The notes: generated by a model not told the origin, from the sequence alone. Counted from the stretch's first letter, positions 1-7,312 are shown. The stretch: DNA of 7,503 nt from Bacteroidaceae bacterium (GCA_028707655.1 JAQWAN010000100.1:1-7503); one strand, 5' to 3'. Numbers and translations are program-made.

Positions 1-719
1 ATGTAAATGCATTGATGCCCCTTAATTTATCCAAAGCGGATAGTACAACTTTTGTGGCTAACTATTGTAAACAGTGGGTGGAACGAAAACTGTTTTTATC
101 TAAAGCAGAACAGAATGTTCCCTATGATGAGCATATCGAGCAGATGGTGAACGATTATCGTCAGTCCTTATTGCTCCATGTCTATCAACAACAATTGATG
201 GATCAGAAATTTACAGAAGAGGTAACCGAAGAGGAGATAAAAGATTATTATGAGCAGAATGGTCGTTATTTTATCTTGCAACGTCCTATAGTAAAAGGTC
301 TTTTTATGAAGGTGCCTATTAGCTTGTCTACGAAGAAACTAGAGAAATGGTTGAAGTCGGACAAGCAAGAAAGTTTAGATTTAGTAGAACAGTTTAGTTT
401 GCAGAAGGCTGTTATCTACGAGAATTTCTATGAAAAATGGTTGTTAACAGATGATATTGTAGAACGTATGCCATTTAAAAAAATGGATAAAGAACACCTG
501 TTTTCTGCGAAACAGTTTATCGAATTGAAAGATACTGCCTATTGTTACTATCTAGTTATTTCCGATTATTTGCTGGAGGGTGCACCAGAGCCCTATGATT
601 TTGCACGTACTAAGATTGCAGATATCTTATTAAAAACCAAGCAAGTAGATTTTATTGAAAAGACAAAACTAGAGCTGTACAATAGATCCCTAAAAAATAA
701 CGATGTAGAATATTATTAA
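1..719 (+). CDS. SurA-like/PPIase-related periplasmic protein, 5' partial
   Basis: The reading frame is open to the left edge (codons gta-aat-gca precede the ttg at 12), so the gene begins outside the window and 238 residues are visible. The missing N-terminus probably carries a signal or lipoprotein peptide. The visible start (VNALMPLNLSKADS, then a helix with KQWVERKLFLSKAEQ) resembles the SurA N-terminal chaperone region. An acidic EEVTEEEIKDYYEQN segment follows, typical of the link into a parvulin domain. The rest, including LKDTAYCYYLVISDYLLEGAP, looks like a degenerate parvulin fold without the usual HIL and GG motifs, so isomerase activity is doubtful. The tail (ADILLKTKQVDFIEKTKLELY, ending DVEYY) resembles Bacteroidales proteins annotated as peptidyl-prolyl isomerase next to surA; that match is from memory. 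The gene ends 10 nt before surA and is probably cotranscribed with it. Inferred role: periplasmic chaperone for outer-membrane proteins. Confidence 0.8.
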   Translation, partial: VNALMPLNLSKADSTTFVANYCKQWVERKLFLSKAEQNVPYDEHIEQMVNDYRQSLLLHVYQQQLMDQKFTEEVTEEEIKDYYEQNGRYFILQRPIVKGLFMKVPISLSTKKLEKWLKSDKQESLDLVEQFSLQKAVIYENFYEKWLLTDDIVERMPFKKMDKEHLFSAKQFIELKDTAYCYYLVISDYLLEGAPEPYDFARTKIADILLKTKQVDFIEKTKLELYNRSLKNNDVEYY

Positions 720-729
720 TAGAAAAATA

Positions 730-2079
730 ATGAATAAATTATTGGCTTTTTGTAGCATGTTACTGCTATGCGTAACAACGTCTATGGCACAAAACAATGT
801 GATAGACGAAGTGGTTTGGGTAGTGGGAGACAAGGCTATCCTTAAATCTGAGGTAGAGGAAACACGTATCCGTGCACAATATGAAGGACGCAAGTTTGAC
901 GGTGACCCCTATTGTATTATCCCAGAAGAATTAGCTATTCAGAAATTGTTTTTGCATCAAGCAGATTTAGATAGTATTCAGGCTTCCGAATCAGATGTCA
1001 CCTCGCGTGTTGAGATGATGATGAACCAATATATCCAATCCATCGGTTCTAAAGAAAAGTTAGAGCAATACTTTAACAAACCCATCTCTAAGATTCGAGA
1101 GACGATGCGCGAGAATGTGCGCGAAGGACTTACTGTGCAGCAAATGAAACAAGAGATTATTGGTGAGGTAACGGTAACACCCGCTCAAGTGCGCGATTTA
1201 GTTAGCGAAATGCCTAAAGACAGCATCCCCTTCATCCCAGAGATGGTTGAGGTGCAACGAATAACATTACAGCCAAAGATACCCAATAAAGAAATTGAAC
1301 GTGTTAAGAGTCGTTTGCGCGAGTTTACAGAGCGTATTACATCTGGTGAGTCTAAGTTCTCTACTTTAGCATTACTCTATTCCGAAGACCCTGCATCAGC
1401 ACGTCGTGGTGGTGAGTTAGGATTCATGGGTAAGGGACAGTTAGTGCCAGCTTATGCCAATGTAGCTTTTGATTTAAAAGATAAAAATAAGGTCTCTAAA
1501 ATTGTAGAATCAGAATACGGTTATCATATTATTCAGTTGATAGAACGTCGTGGAGATATGGTGAACACCCGACATATTTTGCTTAAAACCAAAATTGCCG
1601 AGGCCGATTTAACAAATGCTCTAAATCAATTAGACTCTATTGCAACCGAAATACGCTCAGATAACATCAAATTTGGTAGAGCTGCTCTCTATTTCTCTAG
1701 TGATGTAGACACACGTAACAACCATGGTTTAATGCCTAATCCACGTACCGGTACCTCTCTCTTTGAGATGCAGCAATTGCCAGATGAGATTGCAAAAGCT
1801 GTTGACCGACTCAAGGTTGGTGAGGTTTCTAATGCCTTTACCATGAAAAACGAGAAAGGTAAAGAGATTTGTGCCATTGTGAAGTTGAAAACAAAAGAAA
1901 TAGCCCATAGAGCTTCTATAAATGAAGATTATCAAGTCTTAAAAGAGTTGGTACTTAAAAAACTGCGTGCTGAAAAGATTGAAGCATGGATAAAAAATAA
2001 ACAGAAGAACACCTATGTGCGTGTGAACAAGAAATGGAGAATGAGTGGATTTAAATATCCGGGATGGGTTAAAAAATAG
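730..2079 (+). CDS. surA: SurA-like periplasmic chaperone/peptidyl-prolyl isomerase
   Basis: The product has 449 residues. Residues 1-20 form a signal peptide (MNK, a hydrophobic stretch, then a likely cut SMA|QNN), so it acts in the periplasm. Residues 24-160 match the SurA N-terminal chaperone domain (DEVVWVVGDKAILKSEVE). Two parvulin-type domains follow. Domain 1, about 172-274, has YSEDPASARRGGELGFMGKG and GYHIIQLIERRGD. Domain 2, about 277-387, begins NTRHILLK. A C-terminal helical segment (about 398-425) fits the SurA plan of N and C parts packing together. In the family this protein escorts unfolded outer-membrane proteins to the BAM complex. Domain 1 has QRITL in place of the usual HIL strand, while domain 2 keeps the His but has no GG-x-LG loop, so each domain is partly degenerate; this appears usual for Bacteroidota SurA. 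The ATG at 730 is chosen because it begins the signal peptide. No clear Shine-Dalgarno site is visible, which is normal in this phylum. Confidence 0.95.
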   Translation: MNKLLAFCSMLLLCVTTSMAQNNVIDEVVWVVGDKAILKSEVEETRIRAQYEGRKFDGDPYCIIPEELAIQKLFLHQADLDSIQASESDVTSRVEMMMNQYIQSIGSKEKLEQYFNKPISKIRETMRENVREGLTVQQMKQEIIGEVTVTPAQVRDLVSEMPKDSIPFIPEMVEVQRITLQPKIPNKEIERVKSRLREFTERITSGESKFSTLALLYSEDPASARRGGELGFMGKGQLVPAYANVAFDLKDKNKVSKIVESEYGYHIIQLIERRGDMVNTRHILLKTKIAEADLTNALNQLDSIATEIRSDNIKFGRAALYFSSDVDTRNNHGLMPNPRTGTSLFEMQQLPDEIAKAVDRLKVGEVSNAFTMKNEKGKEICAIVKLKTKEIAHRASINEDYQVLKELVLKKLRAEKIEAWIKNKQKNTYVRVNKKWRMSGFKYPGWVKK

Positions 2080-2096
2080 AAAGGAATAGGCTTGTT

Positions 2097-3740
2097 ATGC
2101 TGTATAAATATAGTGCTCATTTTCTTATTCATTGTCCAGCTTATGTGATAGTGCTTCTCTCTTTTTTGTTTAGTCCTAATATAGGAATGGCGCAAACACA
2201 AGAGGAACCCGCAAAGACAAAGGTTTATCTGTTGCATTCAGATGTGTTGCGTTTTAATAAAAAAACGAATCCTGATGCACAAATAGTAGATGGAAACGTT
2301 GTTTTTAGACACGATAGTCTCTATATGTATTGTGATAGTGCCTATTTCTACTCCAAGACAAACTCTTTAGAAGCCTTTGGACACATAAAGATGAACCAAG
2401 GAGATACACTCTTTCTCTATGGAAAACATCTCTTCTATGATGGAAACAGTCAGATAGCCATGGTGAGGGGCGATGTCCAGATGATTCATAAAAACACGGT
2501 ACTGACCACAGATAGTTTAAACTACGATCGTGTTTATAATCTCGGCTATTATTTTGATGGTGGAGAATTGACCGATCAAGACAATGTGTTAACCTCCAAT
2601 TGGGGACAATATAGTCCAGCTACTAAGGTGGCTGTTTTTAACCATGAGGTACATCTCACCAATCCTAAATTTGTGTTGGCTTCAGATACGTTGCGTTACA
2701 GTACACAAACCAAGATTGCTACTATTTTAGGGCCATCTACCATTGACAATGGTAAAAATCATATCTATTCAGAGTTAGGTTATTACGACACCCAAGTAGA
2801 GCAGGCCCATCTACTAAATCGGTCGGTGCTCTATAACGGCGGTAAGCGATTAACTGGCGATAGTCTTTTTTACGACCGAAAGGTGGGGTATGGTAAAGCC
2901 TTTAACAACGTAGAGATGAACGATACGATAGGGAAAAGTCTGTTCATGGGTAACTATTGTTACTATGATGAGAAGCGAGAAAATGTAATGGCAACAGAAC
3001 GAGCCGTTGTGGTAGATTATTCACAAGGTGATAGTCTGTTTTTGCATGCTGACACACTCCGAATGAACACCTATAATCTCCAGACCGATTCCACCTATAA
3101 GTTGATTAGAGCATATCATAAAGTACGTGCTTATCGACACGACTTACAAGCTTCTTGCGATTCTCTTGTCTTTAATTCGAAAGATTCTTGCATGACCTTT
3201 TATAAAGACCCAGTGGTGTGGAATCAAAATCAGCAACTCTTAGGCGAGGAGATTCGTGTCTATATGAACGATAGTACCATCGACTGGGCACATATCATTA
3301 ATCAAGCATTAGCGGTAGAGAAGAAAGATTCCATCCATTATAATCAAGTCTCCGGAAAAGAGATGAAAGCCTTTTTTCAGCAGAAGCAGATTCGTCGCTC
3401 ATTGGTTACCGGTAATGTGCACGTCGCTTTTTATCTCGAAGAAAAGAACAAAGGTATTATAGCCTTTAATTCATCTGAGACAAGTATTTTAGATTTATAT
3501 CTCAAAGACAGAAAACTAGAAAAGGCAGTAATGAAGCCACAAACAAATGGAACCACCTATCCGATGGATCAGATTCCAGAAGAGAAGCGTTTGCTGTCCA
3601 ATTTTGTTTGGTTAGATTATATGCGTCCAAAAAGCAAAGAAGATATATTTAATTGGGTTGGAAAGAAAGCAACAGATATATTAAAACAATCGAAGCGTTC
3701 CAATAAGATTCCTACTAATCATCAGATCATTTTAAAATAA
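2097..3740 (+). CDS. OstA/LptA-like lipopolysaccharide transport protein
   Basis: The product has 547 residues. A signal peptide covers about residues 1-32 (hydrophobic core 9-26, likely cut GMA|QTQ). From about residue 42 it is rich in short beta strands. A D-S/T-L motif followed by aromatic residues recurs eight times (residues 73, 103, 139, 197, 255, 312, 319, 355). This is how the OstA/LptA fold looks in Bacteroidota, where these proteins are much longer than the roughly 185-residue LptA of E. coli. The C-terminal part (GNVHVAFYLEEKNKG at 439-453, then PEEKRLLSNFVWLDYMRP at 494-511) is a characteristic ending of these proteins. Inferred role: a periplasmic beta-jellyroll bridge or related factor carrying LPS to the outer membrane. 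It starts 17 nt after surA, and an AAGGAA sequence at 2081-2086 lies about 10 nt before the ATG. I give no symbol because equivalence to lptA is inferred. Confidence 0.88.
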   Translation: MLYKYSAHFLIHCPAYVIVLLSFLFSPNIGMAQTQEEPAKTKVYLLHSDVLRFNKKTNPDAQIVDGNVVFRHDSLYMYCDSAYFYSKTNSLEAFGHIKMNQGDTLFLYGKHLFYDGNSQIAMVRGDVQMIHKNTVLTTDSLNYDRVYNLGYYFDGGELTDQDNVLTSNWGQYSPATKVAVFNHEVHLTNPKFVLASDTLRYSTQTKIATILGPSTIDNGKNHIYSELGYYDTQVEQAHLLNRSVLYNGGKRLTGDSLFYDRKVGYGKAFNNVEMNDTIGKSLFMGNYCYYDEKRENVMATERAVVVDYSQGDSLFLHADTLRMNTYNLQTDSTYKLIRAYHKVRAYRHDLQASCDSLVFNSKDSCMTFYKDPVVWNQNQQLLGEEIRVYMNDSTIDWAHIINQALAVEKKDSIHYNQVSGKEMKAFFQQKQIRRSLVTGNVHVAFYLEEKNKGIIAFNSSETSILDLYLKDRKLEKAVMKPQTNGTTYPMDQIPEEKRLLSNFVWLDYMRPKSKEDIFNWVGKKATDILKQSKRSNKIPTNHQIILK

Positions 3741-3746
3741 TAAGGT

Positions 3747-4046
3747 ATGGGACTGTTTAATTCAAAATCACAAAAGCCACGTAGCTTTAATCACCAATAT
3801 ATTTACGTTAATAAGCGGAAAGAGAAATTGGATGAGATGGAAGAAGCGGCAAAAAGAGAGATGGGTATTGCGCCACCTAAGGAGAATAACCGTGACTATA
3901 TTCATGGTGCATTTGTTCAGGTGACAAAGCATTTGCGTAAACGCAAAGAAAATCCTAGTTCGCGTTATCGCTTGTTGATTGTTCCAGCATTATTGCTTCT
4001 GTTGTATCTCTTGAATTTTTTAATGACAGGTTCATGGGTCTTTTAG
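3747..4046 (+). CDS. small single-helix membrane protein of unknown function
   Basis: The product has 99 residues and I cannot assign a function. The N-terminal part (1-74) is hydrophilic and very basic: SKSQKPRSFNHQYIYVNKRKE, then a charged helical stretch KLDEMEEAAKREMG (27-40), then KHLRKRKENPSSRYR (61-75). One strongly hydrophobic helix follows at about 76-93, ending in TGSWVF. The basic residues just before the helix predict that the N-terminus is in the cytoplasm and only a few residues face the periplasm. The gene is 6 nt after the OstA-like gene and 33 nt before mutL, so it very likely shares their transcript. Short proteins with a similar FN-x-x-Y-x-Y start and a C-terminal helix occur widely in Bacteroidota; I recall some carrying a doubtful 'riboflavin synthase subunit beta' label, for which nothing here gives support. 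It is probably a real gene, given the tight spacing and ordinary composition. Confidence 0.82.
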   Translation: MGLFNSKSQKPRSFNHQYIYVNKRKEKLDEMEEAAKREMGIAPPKENNRDYIHGAFVQVTKHLRKRKENPSSRYRLLIVPALLLLLYLLNFLMTGSWVF

Positions 4047-4079
4047 ACCTAAATTTATCTAATATTTGACTGTTTATTT

Positions 4080-5894
4080 ATGAGTGATGTAATTCGTCTT
4101 TTACCCGATTCGGTAGCAAATCAAATAGCTGCCGGCGAGGTAATACAACGCCCCTCTTCCGTGGTAAAAGAGTTAGTAGAGAATGCTATTGACGCTTCTG
4201 CTACACAAATCCATGTCTTAATAACAGATGCTGGTCGTACCTGTATCCAGGTTATTGATGACGGCGTAGGTATGTCTCCAACCGATGCACGTTTATCTTT
4301 TGAGCGTCATGCCACTTCAAAAATCTGTTCCGCTAAAGATCTCTTCTCCCTTTCTACAATGGGCTTTCGAGGCGAAGCTTTGGCCTCTGTTGCTGCTGTT
4401 TCGCAAGTTGAGTTACGTACAAGAACAGCTGCAGAAGAGGTAGGCACCCTGCTTATTGTATCCGGCAGTAAAGTAGAGTTACAAGAAGCTACATCTTGCC
4501 CCGTAGGAACTAATTTTCAAGTTAAGAACCTATTTTTTAATATACCAGCTCGTCGCAAATTCTTAAAATCGGATAAAACCGAGTTAAGTAATATTATTAG
4601 AGATTTTGAGCGAATAGCATTGGTTTATCCCACTATATCGTTTACCCTTCGTCATAATGATTTAGAACTCTTTCATCTACCAGCCTCTACGCTTAGAAAT
4701 CGTATTGTCTCTATCTTTGGAAAGCGTCTTAATCAACAATTACTACCCTTAGAGGTCGATACCGCTTTAGTTAAGATTAGAGGCTATGTGGCGCAGCCAG
4801 AATATGCGCGTAAAAAAGGAGCCCATCAGTATTTCTTTGTCAATGGCAGATATATGCGTCATGCCTACTTTAATAAGGCCGTATCTGAAGCTTTTTCTCG
4901 ACTAATAGCTGCGGGTGAGTTTGTCTCCTATTTTATCTATCTAGAGGTAGACCCATCTACTATCGATGTTAATATTCATCCCACAAAGACAGAGATTAAG
5001 TTCGAAAACGAACAACCCATATGGCAGATCCTAATGGCCTCTATCAAAGAGTCGCTCGGTAAATTTAATGCCGTTCCCTCTATCGATTTTGACACTACCG
5101 ATATGCCAGAGATACCCGCATTTACCGCGCACCATGAAGCTGTATCGCCACCTGAAATGGAATTTAATCCCAATTTCAATCCCTTTGAATCGGCCGCTTC
5201 TTTCTCCGACCAATCGGGCACCGCTGTTAAAAAGAGTGATAAGGTGTATGAGAGTGTTGCTATAAATAGATCTCGCCCCCTTTCGCCCGATAACGAGCCA
5301 ATAATGAGTGAGGCAAGTTATACCGAAAAAGAAAAGAGCGTTCGCAACTACCAGTATAAAGGAAGATATATCATCTCGTCGGTTAAGTCGGGATTGATGC
5401 TAATTGATCAGCATCGCGCACATGTTCGTGTTTTATTTGACAAATATTTTTTACAGCTAGAGCAGAAACAGGGCGTTTCTCATGGCCTATTATTCCCCGA
5501 AATAATTCAAGTCCCCCCTTCAGAAGCTGTTATTTTAAAACAGATAGAAGAGGAACTTTCTGCCATTGGTTTCGACCTAAGCGATTTAGGCGGAGGTAGT
5601 TTTTCTATTAACGCCATCCCCTCTGGTATGGAAGGTGTTAATCCCGTTAATCTCATTAGAGACATGCTTATCTCTACCATGGAGAAAGGTGTAGAGATGG
5701 TAGATGAGATGCGAATGCCCATTGCACTAACATTAGCAAAAGCTTCTGCCATAGTATATGGACAAGTGCTCTCCGAGATGGAGATGAACAATCTAGTAGA
5801 TACCCTATTTGCTTGTTCTATGCCAAAATACACACCCGATGGAAAGACCATTCTTGCCGTCATCGATGAGACAGAGATTGAAAAGAAGTTTTAA
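4080..5894 (+). CDS. mutL: DNA mismatch repair protein MutL
   Basis: The product has 604 residues, near the usual 600-650. MutL is the ATP-dependent matchmaker that links mismatch-bound MutS to strand incision. The N-terminal GHKL ATPase is complete: AAGEVIQRPSSVVKELVENA (17-36) with predicted catalytic E31 and metal-binding N35, IDDGVGM (59-65), RHATSKI (76-82), GFRGEAL (95-101), NIPARRKFLK (154-163), the VNGRYM strand (254-259) and IHPTKTEIKF (299-308). A variable linker spans about 330-425, rich in Pro, Ser, Asn and Phe. The C-terminal dimerisation domain begins near 426. Its DQHRAHVRVLFD (443-454) departs from the endonuclease motif DQHAxxExxxxE, and the Cys/His metal-binding motifs are absent, so nuclease activity is not expected. 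HGLLFP (468-473) lies where a sliding-clamp-binding motif sits in other MutLs. It is the last gene of the operon. The ATG at 4080 gives the standard MutL N-terminus. Confidence 0.98.
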   Translation: MSDVIRLLPDSVANQIAAGEVIQRPSSVVKELVENAIDASATQIHVLITDAGRTCIQVIDDGVGMSPTDARLSFERHATSKICSAKDLFSLSTMGFRGEALASVAAVSQVELRTRTAAEEVGTLLIVSGSKVELQEATSCPVGTNFQVKNLFFNIPARRKFLKSDKTELSNIIRDFERIALVYPTISFTLRHNDLELFHLPASTLRNRIVSIFGKRLNQQLLPLEVDTALVKIRGYVAQPEYARKKGAHQYFFVNGRYMRHAYFNKAVSEAFSRLIAAGEFVSYFIYLEVDPSTIDVNIHPTKTEIKFENEQPIWQILMASIKESLGKFNAVPSIDFDTTDMPEIPAFTAHHEAVSPPEMEFNPNFNPFESAASFSDQSGTAVKKSDKVYESVAINRSRPLSPDNEPIMSEASYTEKEKSVRNYQYKGRYIISSVKSGLMLIDQHRAHVRVLFDKYFLQLEQKQGVSHGLLFPEIIQVPPSEAVILKQIEEELSAIGFDLSDLGGGSFSINAIPSGMEGVNPVNLIRDMLISTMEKGVEMVDEMRMPIALTLAKASAIVYGQVLSEMEMNNLVDTLFACSMPKYTPDGKTILAVIDETEIEKKF

Positions 5895-5903
5895 TCTATT
5901 CTT

Positions 5904-5960
5904 AACCAAAACAGCTGCTTGTTTATCTCCCAAAGGGAAAAACAAGCAGCTGTTTTGGTT
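5904..5960 (+). terminator. long hairpin, probable transcription terminator after mutL
   Basis: Two perfect 21-nt inverted arms lie at 5904-5924 and 5940-5960, each containing the CAGCTG palindrome. The 15-nt loop itself contains a smaller stem, TCCC (5928-5931) and GGGA (5935-5938) around AAA. The hairpin starts 9 nt after the mutL stop. The T-run after it on the + strand is short (TTTCTGT), but the 3' arm itself is T-rich (TGTTTTGGTT). It sits between converging mutL and trpS and could stop both; on the - strand no T-run follows the stem, so + strand termination is the better supported direction. Confidence 0.78.
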
Positions 5961-6031
5961 TCTGTAAATCTAGTTCTTTAGGCCCAACAGAAATAAAAAT
6001 TAGCTAACAATACTTCTTTGTTGTTTTAAGT

Positions 6032-7015
6032 CTATCTAAATCCAATAATATGGCGTACTTCAGCAAGTGTTTTAGCTGCATTTTCTTGTGATTTTTCCGC
6101 TCCCTCTTTAGCTATTTTTTTAAGCAATTCCGTATTTGCGGAGTATTCCATAATACGTTCACGTATAGGAGATGTAAATGCTATAATATCTTGAGCTAAT
6201 TGTTTTTTCAAATCGCCATAACGAATAGAGCAGTCGTTCCATTTCTCGTCATAGAAGTTATAAGCCTCTTTAGAGGAAACAATATCTAAGAAAGTAAATA
6301 GATTCTGAATTGATTCTGGTTTCTCACTATTAGGTGTTTGTGGACCAGCATCCGTTACCGCTTTCATCACCTTTTTTTGAATCGTTTTATCATCATCAAT
6401 CAGGTAGATACAATTGCCTTCCGATTTACCCATTTTACCAGAGCCATCTAATCCTGGTATCTTAATGGCTTTGTTGGATAAGGAGAAGGAAGCAGGTTCT
6501 GGAAAAAAGTCATTCTCGTAAAAGGAGTTAAAACGGCGTGCAAATTTGCGAGCCATCTCCATGTTTTGTTCTTGGTCTTTTCCAACCGGCACTTTTGCTG
6601 CTTTATGGATAAGGATATCTGCAGCCATCAAAGTGGGGTAGGTTAATAAACCTGCATTCACGTTGTTGGGTTGTTTGCGTGCTTTGTCTTTAAAGGACGT
6701 AACACGTTCTAGCTCGCCCAAATAGGTATTCATATTTAAGTAGAGATAAAGTTCGAGTACCTCTTTTACGTCACTTTGAAAATATATGGCACATTTAGAG
6801 GGGTCAATGCCACAAGCTAAATATTCAGCTAAGATGGTATTAGCGCTTCGTTGAATGTCTCCTGGTTTTGGGTGAGTGGTCATAGAATGCCAATCTGCAA
6901 TAAAAAAATAACAATTATATTCATTCTGCATTTGAATGAAACTTTTTAATGCTCCAAAATAGTTGCCCAAGTGGAGATTTCCCGTTGGACGGATTCCGCT
7001 AACTACTGTTTCCAT
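6032..7015 (-). CDS. trpS: tryptophanyl-tRNA synthetase
   Basis: The product has 327 residues, the usual length for bacterial TrpS (about 330). This class I aminoacyl-tRNA synthetase charges tRNA-Trp in the cytoplasm using ATP. Sequence marks in order: SGIRPTGNLHLGNYFGAL (6-23), where HLGN is the HIGH-type ATP site; FIADWHSMTT (38-47); AGLLTYPTLMAADIL (121-135), a strong TrpS signature; VPVGKDQEQNMEMAR (142-156); and KMGKS (194-198), in place of KMSKS. The C-terminal helical region holds the anticodon-recognition part. The gene faces mutL convergently and diverges from the tRNA-Val cluster, so it appears to be transcribed alone. The start is set by the conserved METVVSGIRPTG N-terminus; upstream on the - strand, AATAAGAAT gives only a weak ribosome site. 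The KMGKS form is, to my knowledge, tolerated in TrpS. Confidence 0.98.
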   Translation of the reverse strand: METVVSGIRPTGNLHLGNYFGALKSFIQMQNEYNCYFFIADWHSMTTHPKPGDIQRSANTILAEYLACGIDPSKCAIYFQSDVKEVLELYLYLNMNTYLGELERVTSFKDKARKQPNNVNAGLLTYPTLMAADILIHKAAKVPVGKDQEQNMEMARKFARRFNSFYENDFFPEPASFSLSNKAIKIPGLDGSGKMGKSEGNCIYLIDDDKTIQKKVMKAVTDAGPQTPNSEKPESIQNLFTFLDIVSSKEAYNFYDEKWNDCSIRYGDLKKQLAQDIIAFTSPIRERIMEYSANTELLKKIAKEGAEKSQENAAKTLAEVRHIIGFR

Positions 7016-7056
7016 ATTCTTATTAATTAATTAAATAATTCGCTTTTTTTTAAGTT

Positions 7057-7078
7057 GCTACTACTATTGCTTAGTAGC
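7057..7078 (-). repeat. small stem-loop in the trpS leader
   Basis: GCTACTA (7057-7063) and TAGTAGC (7072-7078) form a 7-bp stem with an 8-nt loop, about 40 nt upstream of the trpS start. Read on the + strand the stem is followed by TTTT (7079-7082), so it resembles a weak terminator in that direction, but no upstream + strand gene needs one. Read on the - strand it would lie in the 5' leader of the trpS mRNA. Its function is unknown. Confidence 0.4.
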
Positions 7079-7116
7079 TTTTAATCTACTGATTTATGCT
7101 TTCCTTACTAGGCAAT
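7066..7116. repeat. 11-nt imperfect inverted repeat upstream of trpS
   Basis: ATTGCTTAGTA (7066-7076) and TACTAGGCAAT (7106-7116) are inverted copies with one difference. The left arm shares the TAGTA bases used by the 7-bp stem at 7057-7078, so the two pairings cannot form together. It could be an operator-like dyad or an alternative RNA fold of the trpS leader; chance in AT-rich DNA is also possible. Confidence 0.3.
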
Positions 7117-7151
7117 TTTAGATCTTCCTCTTTTGAAAGAGTAAACATTCG

Positions 7152-7159
7152 CAAAGATA
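7152..7159 (-). promoter_or_regulatory. candidate -7 promoter element for trpS
   Basis: On the - strand this reads TATCTTTG, an exact match to the Bacteroides TAnnTTTG -7 box. It is oriented toward trpS and would give a leader of about 130 nt. I see no TTTG at the expected -33 distance, so the match rests on the -7 box alone. Confidence 0.4.
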
Positions 7160-7281
7160 AAAATTTCTATAGGAGTAAGAGTTATTATTTAGCTAAAATC
7201 GATAAAAGATGCGTTTTGAGAGAGCAAATAGTCCTTTCTGAAAAAAAAATCAACATTTTTATTGAAAAAGAAGCTAGAAAA

Positions 7282-7312
7282 TTTGGAGCTTAAGAAAAAG
7301 TACGTATCTTTG
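7282..7312 (+). promoter_or_regulatory. Bacteroides-type promoter of the tRNA-Val cluster
   Basis: TTTG at 7282-7285 and TATCTTTG at 7305-7312 are separated by exactly 19 nt. This matches the Bacteroidota primary sigma consensus of a -33 TTTG and a -7 TAnnTTTG. Transcription should start near 7317-7320, about 20 nt before the first tRNA. A/T-rich sequence with A-tracts lies upstream (about 7240-7281) and may act like an UP element. Confidence 0.8.

Noticed and set aside
12..719. Treating the TTG at 12 or ATG at 15 as the true start of the first gene
   Set aside because: The frame stays open to the window edge and the protein would lack the signal peptide expected of the family, so the gene is 5' truncated by the window.
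2666..2673. TAAATTTG inside the OstA-like gene as a promoter
   Set aside because: It matches the short -7 pattern but lies mid-gene, far from any start codon; such matches are expected by chance in AT-rich DNA.
4061..4068. AATATTTG before mutL as an internal promoter
   Set aside because: It has one mismatch to TAnnTTTG and no TTTG at the -33 distance, and it would leave almost no leader before the ATG at 4080.
5507..5863. 118-residue open frame on the - strand within mutL
   Set aside because: It lies antisense to the well-conserved mutL C-terminal domain, with no start signals or protein-like features of its own.
7016..7150. T-box riboswitch or Trp leader peptide controlling trpS
   Set aside because: No T-box consensus sequence is visible, and the leader contains no TGG codons that could support attenuation.
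7271..7291. AAGCT/AGCTT inverted repeat around the tRNA -33 box as an operator
   Set aside because: It is only 5 bp per arm with an 11-nt spacer, too short to separate from chance.
7096..7293. Possible 65-residue gene on the + strand between trpS and the tRNAs
   Set aside because: It has no ribosome site, low-complexity Lys/Ile-rich content and no recognisable motif. It overlaps the tRNA -33 box and the candidate trpS promoter.
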